From: Pirellula sp.
GTDB lineage: Bacteria > Planctomycetota > Planctomycetia > Pirellulales > Pirellulaceae
Assembly (NCBI GenBank): GCA_021299695.1
Contig: JAJTEK010000031.1
Location: 1 to 57,097, forward strand
Length of the DNA: 57,097 bases
Reading direction: 5' to 3'
Shown here: one piece after another, positions 51,974-57,097 of the stretch
Numbering within the stretch: the stretch's first letter is position 1
Layout of the letters: each line of letters opens with the position of its first letter
Notes under the pieces: generated by a model
The model's input: the letters and a program-made list of their open reading frames with translations, nothing else
Database searches by the model: none
Told to the model about the DNA's origin: nothing
Made by a program: the position numbers and the translations under genes

Positions 51974-53287
51974 CTAAGCCGCCTTGGCGCGTCGGCTATC
52001 GGCCGCATTTCCACCGAACGGGTTTGCATCCACCGGGCTCGCATCGACCGGGGTCATTTCGAGGCGATTTCGTCGACGCAGCTCCAGACGCGGTTGCAGG
52101 TCGGTCAAGATATTTTGAGCGACGGTCTGCGTCGCTCCGCTCTTGGCCGTAAGGCTTGCAAGCTCCCGGAGTCGTTGCCGTTGAAGCTGGCGGTACTGAG
52201 GATCTCCCAGAAGCTTCACCATTTCCTGAGTGATCGCCTCGATCGACCGGCGCGAGGATCGCGAGTGGATTGCGCCGTGGGAGAGAAACTCAGGCATCAA
52301 AGGGGCTTGAGCCATCAAATTTGGAAGCGACATGTACTGGCATTTGACGAGCATCTTGCCGATCGCGTAGGTCATATCGCTGACATGATACATCACCGCA
52401 GCAGGCTTACCCCTGGCCATGACTTCAAGCGATACCGAACCGCTCTTCATCAACGTGCAGTCGCACAGTTCAAGGATCTCGCTGGTTTTGCTCGAGAAGA
52501 TATGGATGGGCAACCCCTGGTCCGAGGCGCTGAGTTGGCTCTGGCACCACAGTGCGTGCGAATCCTTGAGTGTAGCTGCCAAGAATTCGACTTCCGGGAA
52601 CTCATGGGCCAGTTGTCGGATAATCTGCAATTGCATCGGCCAAATGCGATGGACCTCGTGCTCGCGCGATCCGGGCAGCACCGCGACTTGCAAGCGTCCC
52701 GAATCCCGCCATCGGGCGATAAACTTGGAATCCAGTGGGGTATTGGCAATCGAGTCGAAGAAAGGATGCCCCACGTAAGTCGTACTGACGCCTCGATCTT
52801 CGAACCATTCTTTTTCGAACGGCAAATTGCAAAAAACCCGATCGACATACCGCTTCATTTTCTTGACGCGCCAGCCACCCCAAGCCCAAAGCTGTGGAGG
52901 AAGATAATAGAAGACCGGTAGTCCATACTTCTTGGCACGCTTGGCGATGTGCCAATTGAACCCTGGGAAATCGACCAAGACCACGCCGTCGACCTCGCCG
53001 CGTTTGAAGCAGCCTTCGGCAATGTCTGCAATCCGGAAAAATTCACGAAGTTTCGGAAGGACCTCGGTGATCCCCACAACAGCCATGCTGGTCAAATCGA
53101 AATCAAGATCCAATCCGGCTTGGATCATCTTCGATCCACCAAACCCGCGCACCCGCGTCGTCGGGTCGATGCGCTTGAGGCACTGGATCAGATTCGCCGC
53201 GTGCAAATCCCCACTGGGCTCTCCCACCGAAAAGAAGATCCGCTGTCCCATAATTTCGTCGCTGGCATTGGCTAAATAGTCGGTCAT
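51974..53287 (-). CDS. lpxB: Lipid-A-disaccharide synthase
   Basis: The protein has 437 residues. Typical LpxB blocks are present: FFSVGEPSGDLHAANLI, MAVVGITEVLPKL, VLVDFPGFNWHIAKRAKKYG, YYLPPQLWAWGGWRVKKM, VYVGHPFF-like TYVGHPFFDSI, VAVLPGSREHEV, and LMKSGSVSLEVMARGKPAAVMYHV. It joins UDP-diacylglucosamine and lipid X to make the lipid A disaccharide at the inner face of the membrane, so this organism should have lipid A. About 40 residues beyond the family end are polar, with an SPVDANP-type repeat. Met13 (53251) is an alternative start. Confidence 0.95.
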   Translation of the reverse strand: MTDYLANASDEIMGQRIFFSVGEPSGDLHAANLIQCLKRIDPTTRVRGFGGSKMIQAGLDLDFDLTSMAVVGITEVLPKLREFFRIADIAEGCFKRGEVDGVVLVDFPGFNWHIAKRAKKYGLPVFYYLPPQLWAWGGWRVKKMKRYVDRVFCNLPFEKEWFEDRGVSTTYVGHPFFDSIANTPLDSKFIARWRDSGRLQVAVLPGSREHEVHRIWPMQLQIIRQLAHEFPEVEFLAATLKDSHALWCQSQLSASDQGLPIHIFSSKTSEILELCDCTLMKSGSVSLEVMARGKPAAVMYHVSDMTYAIGKMLVKCQYMSLPNLMAQAPLMPEFLSHGAIHSRSSRRSIEAITQEMVKLLGDPQYRQLQRQRLRELASLTAKSGATQTVAQNILTDLQPRLELRRRNRLEMTPVDASPVDANPFGGNAADSRRAKAA

Positions 53288-53445
53288 GACTTCGGTTGTC
53301 TCACCAACCGAAACTCCTTCGGGTTATTCGGCCAAAACGGAACTCCAGGCGAACGATAAAACGTAGGATATACGCGAAACCAGGTAGATAGGGCAAGCCT
53401 AAGGTACGACTGTACCGCCTAGCGATCCTCTTCCTAGGCCTTGTG

Positions 53446-53526
53446 TTTTGCTAGCAAAAGCTCGATGATATGTCCCAAATCACCGTGTTTCTGGCTCCTT
53501 GTGCACCTCTTGTCTTTGCTAGCAAA
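53446..53526. promoter_or_regulatory. Two copies of a TTTGCTAGCAAA palindrome upstream of the GNAT gene
   Basis: TTTTGCTAGCAAAA (53446-53459) is a perfect 14-bp palindrome and TTTGCTAGCAAA (53515-53526) a perfect 12-bp one sharing its core. Their centres are 68 bp apart. They lie between divergent lpxB and the acetyltransferase gene, the second ending 9 bases before ATG 53536. Paired palindromes so placed look like operator sites for a dimeric repressor. No regulator is encoded next to them. Confidence 0.5.
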
Positions 53527-53535
53527 TCCAAGCTC

Positions 53536-54105
53536 ATGAAGAACGAATCTTCTTCCGAAAAAAACATCGACCAAGAAAAAGCGAGCCAAGAGCCACCAAA
53601 ACAACCGGCTCGGAAATCCGAACACGTGATTCGCTCGGCCCATTACGATGACCTCGATGGGATCCAAGCCCTCCTCGAACCGTTCGTCAAAGCCCGTAAG
53701 TTGCTCAAACGACTCGAGTCGGAACTGATTCTCCTGATGGCCAACGGATTCGTCGCCGAGCAACCCGCTTCGGCAACCAAGGACGGCAAGCCCAAGATCG
53801 TCGGCTTTGCCGCCGTCGAAATCTATTCGCGAAAGCTCGGTGAAATCCAATGCTTGGCCGTCGACGATGACTACCAAGGCCGTGGGATCGGCAGCGAATT
53901 GGTGCGTGCTTGTGTCGAGCGAGCTCGAAAAAAAGGGATTCTCGAAGTCATGGCGATCAGCGCATCGGACGATTTTCTGCGCAAACTCGGTTTCGATTAC
54001 TCGTTACCCGAACAGAAACGCGCTCTGTTCTTCCAGCTTCATTCACGTGACGATCTTTTCCGAGACACCATCGGAAACGAGTCGGACGAAGAACAGCCAG
54101 ACTAA
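53536..54105 (+). CDS. GNAT family N-acetyltransferase
   Basis: The protein has 189 residues from ATG 53536. ATG 53470 is in frame 22 codons up, but those codons cover the palindromes and are not protein-like. After a polar Glu/Lys/Ser-rich leader (1-28) comes the acetyl-CoA fold: VIRSAHYDDLDGIQALLEPFV, KIVGFAAVEIY, and the acetyl-CoA loop QCLAVDDDYQGRGIGSELV (QGRGIG). The FLRKLGFDYSLPEQKRALFF end recalls the ArgA acetyltransferase domain, so an amino acid may be the acceptor, as in the N-acetylglutamate step of arginine synthesis. Substrate is unproven. It converges with the response regulator gene, with 6 bp between stops. Confidence 0.85.
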   Translation: MKNESSSEKNIDQEKASQEPPKQPARKSEHVIRSAHYDDLDGIQALLEPFVKARKLLKRLESELILLMANGFVAEQPASATKDGKPKIVGFAAVEIYSRKLGEIQCLAVDDDYQGRGIGSELVRACVERARKKGILEVMAISASDDFLRKLGFDYSLPEQKRALFFQLHSRDDLFRDTIGNESDEEQPD

Positions 54106-54111
54106 AACAGC

Positions 54112-54774
54112 TCATCCGGCGCTTGCCATGAGTCCATGACGCATCGCATACTGGACCAATTCCGACGTGCTGTGAAGCTTCAATTGAGACATGATCCGGG
54201 CTTTATGGTTCTCAGCTGTCCGCGCGGAGATCCCGAGCGTCGTGGCGACCTCCTTGGCCGATTTTCCCTCGGCAAACAATTGAAGCACTTCGCGTTGACG
54301 GGTGGTGAGCATCTTGTGCTCCTCGAGCTCCGTCAGTTGGTCCTCGGCCGTTTGCAGACCATCGGCGATCTCCGGCGAAATGAACTTCTCTCCGGTCATC
54401 ACCATTTGAAGCGCCCTGAGAAGGTCCTCGCTCGCAGAGTGTTTGAGCACATAGCCCATCGCTCCCTGACGAACCGCCTTGGCAGCATAAGTCACATCTT
54501 TGTGCATGGTCAAAAAAACAAACTTGGGCCGACAATCCATACGCTGGAGCATATCCATCGCATCGAGACCATTGAGCAAAGGCATCGAGATGTCCGCGAC
54601 GACCACATCGGGTTTTAGCAACAACGCTTGGTCCACTAGCTCCCGACCGTTCTTCGCGATGCCGACCAAATCGTAATCGGTCTCAAGGATAGTGCGCAAG
54701 CCGTCGGCCACGATGCGATGATCGTCTGCCAAGAGTACTCTGATTCGATTCATAGGTGGTGCAAGTTGATCCAT
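54112..54774 (-). CDS. NarL/FixJ-type response regulator
   Basis: The protein has 220 residues (213 from the alternative start ATG 54753). The receiver domain has the acidic pair DD (17-18), phosphoacceptor Asp61 in DVVVADISMPLLNG, the Thr in FLTMHKD and the Lys in GYVLKHS. The LuxR-type helix-turn-helix is LTTRQREVLQLFAEGKSAKEVATTLGISARTAENH (split over about 155-190). It is a DNA-binding transcription factor controlled by phosphorylation. The kinase gene lies 50 bp upstream on the same strand, so it is the likely cognate. Confidence 0.93.
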   Translation of the reverse strand: MDQLAPPMNRIRVLLADDHRIVADGLRTILETDYDLVGIAKNGRELVDQALLLKPDVVVADISMPLLNGLDAMDMLQRMDCRPKFVFLTMHKDVTYAAKAVRQGAMGYVLKHSASEDLLRALQMVMTGEKFISPEIADGLQTAEDQLTELEEHKMLTTRQREVLQLFAEGKSAKEVATTLGISARTAENHKARIMSQLKLHSTSELVQYAMRHGLMASAG

Positions 54775-54824
54775 AGGAAAGTCCGTATCTAAGAAGGAGT
54801 TGGTTAGGTCAGAGACTAAATGCT

Positions 54825-56711
54825 TCAGGGATTAGATGCTTCAGGGATCGGGGCTACGACCGAAATCGTTACCCCTTGGCCAGGAGCGCTTCGGGTTCGA
54901 ATCGTGCCACTGACAAGCCGGATTCGTTCGCTCATGCTTGCGAGCCCGAGCCGGCGAGTCTTTTGAACCTCGCTAGGCTCAAACCCCTTACCGTCATCGG
55001 AAATGTCCATGTAGACAAATTCTGCATCGCTTTTGAGCTCGATGGTGATCTTCGAACCACCCGAATGGCGGATCGCATTCCAAAGCGATTCCTGCGCGAC
55101 TCGGTACAAACACAAAGCGACCGACTTAGGGATCTCGGGAAACCTCTTCGAACAATGCAATTCGATCGGAATCCCCCAGCGTTGGCTCAGCTCGCCACAC
55201 TCCGATCGGATCGCTTCGGAAAGTCCAAAGTCATCGAGCACCGACGGATGCATGTGCCGACTCATCCGATGCAAATCATCGCAGATGCCTATTAGGTTCT
55301 TCTTGAGCTTACCGAGCGACTCCTTGATCTCACTCGACTCGCTCATCTTATTTTCTAAAGTACCGGTTTCAATCGACACGGCTGCCAAACGTTGGGATAC
55401 ATCGTCGTGCAACTCTCTTGCCAAATACCTGCGCTCTTCTTCTCCAGCCGATAAGATCCTTCCTGCAAGCGATTGCGCTTCTCTTTCGGCCGCAATACGT
55501 TTGGACCGGTTCAAGAGCAAACTGACAATGATGGCAGACTGTACCAAAAGAGCAGTGATCCCAGTGGATATGTACCGGCCATACTGACTCCAAATGGTCG
55601 GTCTGCGATTGATGACTTTAGCTCCCGCAGGAAGTCGCGATTCGGCGATACCGAACTTGCTCAATACCTCGTGATCGAAGGCAATCGTATGAGTATGACT
55701 GTAGTCCTTCGGGATATCGTCAGCCGATTCGCCATTGAGGACCCTACCTGCAAGTTGTCCGGTAGCATTCCCAAATTCGTTCGGTGAAATCAATGCGCCT
55801 CCAAGGATTCCATGCCCTAAGATCGTATCGTAGCAACCAAAAATCGGAACCTTTGAAACCTTGTTGAGCTCATGCAGATACTCGGTAGTGTTCATTCGAT
55901 TGCCATAGTTGTCCAGTTCGAATGACAGCAGTAAGCCCGCGGTATCCGGACCCGCTTGGACAAACTCCAAGGCTGCCTCCGCAGGAGTCAATCCAGCGAG
56001 TGCTTTGAATTCTATCTCTGGAAAGGCTATCTCGCTTTGACGCATCGCGATCTCGCTGAGCCAAAGATCCAAACGAGAGTTGCCCGATAAAACCAATAAC
56101 CTTTTCGTCCCCGGCAGCACCTTTTTGATGACTTCCACAGTTGGCCTATTATCGAATTGGCCGCCAACTCCTGTAATGTTGCGTTTGGATTTTTGGCTCT
56201 CGGCAAAGGACTGCGGAATGGCACAAAACACCATTGGACATCCGGGGAAAAACATTTCTCTGTTCATGACGGCAAACGCATAGGCCGGAAAGAAAACAGG
56301 AATGACCACATCGGGCGGATACTTGGAGTATTTCAACCGAACCACCTCAGACCACTCGTTGAAATATTCCTTGTCATCTTGCAACACGACATCCATGTAT
56401 TCGGTTTCGATATCGATCGGTCCGTCATAAACCTGCTTGATTCCCTCGACGATCCCAGAATGCCACTGCTTGTTGATCGGTGACATCTGCCTGTGCGTAT
56501 AGAGGATCACAACCCGCTTGATCCCAACGCCCTGGGATGCTTGACGCTGGGGTGTACTCCCCTCGGACGTTCCTTCCTCGGGAATCATGTCCTTAGGAGA
56601 CCCATCCGACTGCTCCTGGGCCCCGACGCTCGGTGCCAATATGCACATGCCGACCCCAAGGGCTACAGCCCAAACCCTCCAATAGCAACAAGGAAAAAAC
56701 CGCACAAACAT
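54825..56711 (-). CDS. Sensor histidine kinase with ABC-substrate-binding-like sensor domain
   Basis: The protein is about 628 residues from ATG 56711; a GTG at 56720 is in frame. Numbering from that GTG: signal segment about 15-34; a periplasmic domain at about 66-350 of the ABC_sub_bind type (RVVILYTHRQMS, then GVGGQFDNRPTVEVIKKVLPG, and ISPNEFGNATGQLAGRVLNGE); a membrane helix at 386-404; a HisKA_3 domain with phospho-His438 in YLARELHDDVSQRLA; and a HATPase domain (LWNAIRHSGGSKITIEL, DISDDGKGFEP, GLASMSERIRLVSG). It probably senses a small ligand through the binding-protein-like domain. It lies 50 bp upstream of the response regulator. Confidence 0.92.
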   Translation of the reverse strand: MFVRFFPCCYWRVWAVALGVGMCILAPSVGAQEQSDGSPKDMIPEEGTSEGSTPQRQASQGVGIKRVVILYTHRQMSPINKQWHSGIVEGIKQVYDGPIDIETEYMDVVLQDDKEYFNEWSEVVRLKYSKYPPDVVIPVFFPAYAFAVMNREMFFPGCPMVFCAIPQSFAESQKSKRNITGVGGQFDNRPTVEVIKKVLPGTKRLLVLSGNSRLDLWLSEIAMRQSEIAFPEIEFKALAGLTPAEAALEFVQAGPDTAGLLLSFELDNYGNRMNTTEYLHELNKVSKVPIFGCYDTILGHGILGGALISPNEFGNATGQLAGRVLNGESADDIPKDYSHTHTIAFDHEVLSKFGIAESRLPAGAKVINRRPTIWSQYGRYISTGITALLVQSAIIVSLLLNRSKRIAAEREAQSLAGRILSAGEEERRYLARELHDDVSQRLAAVSIETGTLENKMSESSEIKESLGKLKKNLIGICDDLHRMSRHMHPSVLDDFGLSEAIRSECGELSQRWGIPIELHCSKRFPEIPKSVALCLYRVAQESLWNAIRHSGGSKITIELKSDAEFVYMDISDDGKGFEPSEVQKTRRLGLASMSERIRLVSGTIRTRSAPGQGVTISVVAPIPEASNP

Positions 56712-57005
56712 AAAGAGCACTAGCTGAGAATCAATCCAACAAAAGGTCTATCAACACCATGGGTCGCAGAAGCCCCGCAACTTACCTATAGGTTACTCCC
56801 TATCTTGAAGCTATCCGAGCCAAGACACACCTGTATTTCTACTTAGCTCCCACATCCCCCCTTCGCACCGGGAGAGATTCTTGCATTAAATCCCCTTTAA
56901 GGGACGAATCGACGTCCTGAGGCTTGAAATGGGCGCCGGAAACCACGAAGATATCGGTCCGGAAAGAATTTATGCAATCGCCAAGTCCTCTCCTCCTCTC
57001 CTCTC
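56712..57005. other. Intergenic region upstream of divergent kinase and lipoprotein genes
   Basis: These 294 bases hold no convincing gene. They include CCTATAGGTTACTCCCTATCTTG (56789 onward, split here for clarity as CCTATAGG then TTACTCCC) and a pyrimidine run CTCTCCTCCTCTCCTCTC just before the ATG at 57006. No terminator or clear promoter box can be assigned. Confidence 0.35.
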
Positions 57006-57097
57006 ATGCCTCGTCTTTTCTCGCCATTGCGATCTATGGCTTGCCTTGCGCTGCTCTTGCCGTGCCTGGCGACAGGCTGCGGCGCGGATAAACCTCA
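57006..57097 (+). CDS. N-terminus of a probable lipoprotein (3' truncated)
   Basis: The 30 codons visible encode a basic start, a hydrophobic core (MACLALLLPCLA) and a lipobox-like LATGC followed by GADKP, typical of a lipoprotein signal with Cys25 as the lipidated residue. ATG 57036 is a second possible start. No Shine-Dalgarno site is seen, only a CT-rich tract upstream. The mature protein lies outside the window, so no function can be given. Confidence 0.6.
   Translation, partial: MPRLFSPLRSMACLALLLPCLATGCGADKP

Noticed and set aside
51785-52921. A 378-codon open frame antisense to lpxB
   Set aside because: lpxB is clear on the minus strand; the opposite frame begins in the GTACTC repeat and has no recognisable domain.

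Overview
The window reads as a chromosomal segment of a planctomycete, most likely of the Pirellulaceae type. The evidence is the mix of families: a DUF1549/DUF1553 protein with an N-terminal cytochrome motif (PSCyt1/PSCyt2/PSD1), a DUF1501 protein, a sulfatase, an ECF sigma factor fused in translation to a Ser/Thr kinase with a DWG motif, paired DUF1080 domains, LpxB, and dispersed intergenic repeats. No rRNA, tRNA, CRISPR array, transposase or phage gene was recognised. About 38 genes are called; most are tightly packed, often with ATGA or TGATG stop/start overlaps.

Layout. (1) 1-3400: the end of an unknown gene, a 218-bp tandem repeat array with one small membrane-protein ORF inside its left part, then a gene fusing a dual-specificity-phosphatase domain to a macro-like domain. 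(2) 3379-11479, minus strand: a five-gene cassette of SWIM zinc-finger protein, HEAT-like repeat protein, MoxR-type AAA+ ATPase, DUF5682 protein and VWA (MIDAS) protein. The phosphatase-macro gene lies directly downstream on the same strand. This is the best candidate for a poorly described system. (3) 12414-15818: secreted sulfatase plus a divergent PanB-like enzyme. (4) 16029-17520, minus: moaB and a secreted esterase. (5) 17867-19778: two secreted or membrane proteins of unknown function. (6) 20139-29485: ECF sigma, receptor-like Ser/Thr kinase, secreted serine hydrolase, PSCyt1-DUF1549-DUF1553 protein and DUF1501 protein, the first four joined by overlapping stop/start codons. (7) 38783-29857, minus: esterase, membrane cytochrome c, RbsD/FucU, PQQ-like propeller, hpt, two glycosyltransferases, a LarA-like gene broken by a one-base frameshift, and a hexose-6-phosphate mutarotase. 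(8) 39067-51737, plus: mutL, a redoxin-cytochrome-copper-EF-hand fusion, an RND transporter, a TPR glycosyltransferase, a tRNA-dihydrouridine synthase, a small unknown protein, a double-DUF1080 protein and glycerate kinase. (9) 51974-57097: lpxB, a GNAT acetyltransferase behind two identical palindromes, a NarL-type response regulator with its histidine kinase, and the start of a lipoprotein gene.

The chains of ATGA/GTGA overlaps (AAA to DUF5682; ECF to kinase to hydrolase to PSD1; hpt to GT to GT to LarA-like; TPR to Dus to unknown) imply several translationally coupled operons. Intergenic DNA carries at least four unrelated repeat families: the 218-bp array, a 73-bp hairpin, an 89-bp triple repeat, and GTACTC-rich inverted repeats.
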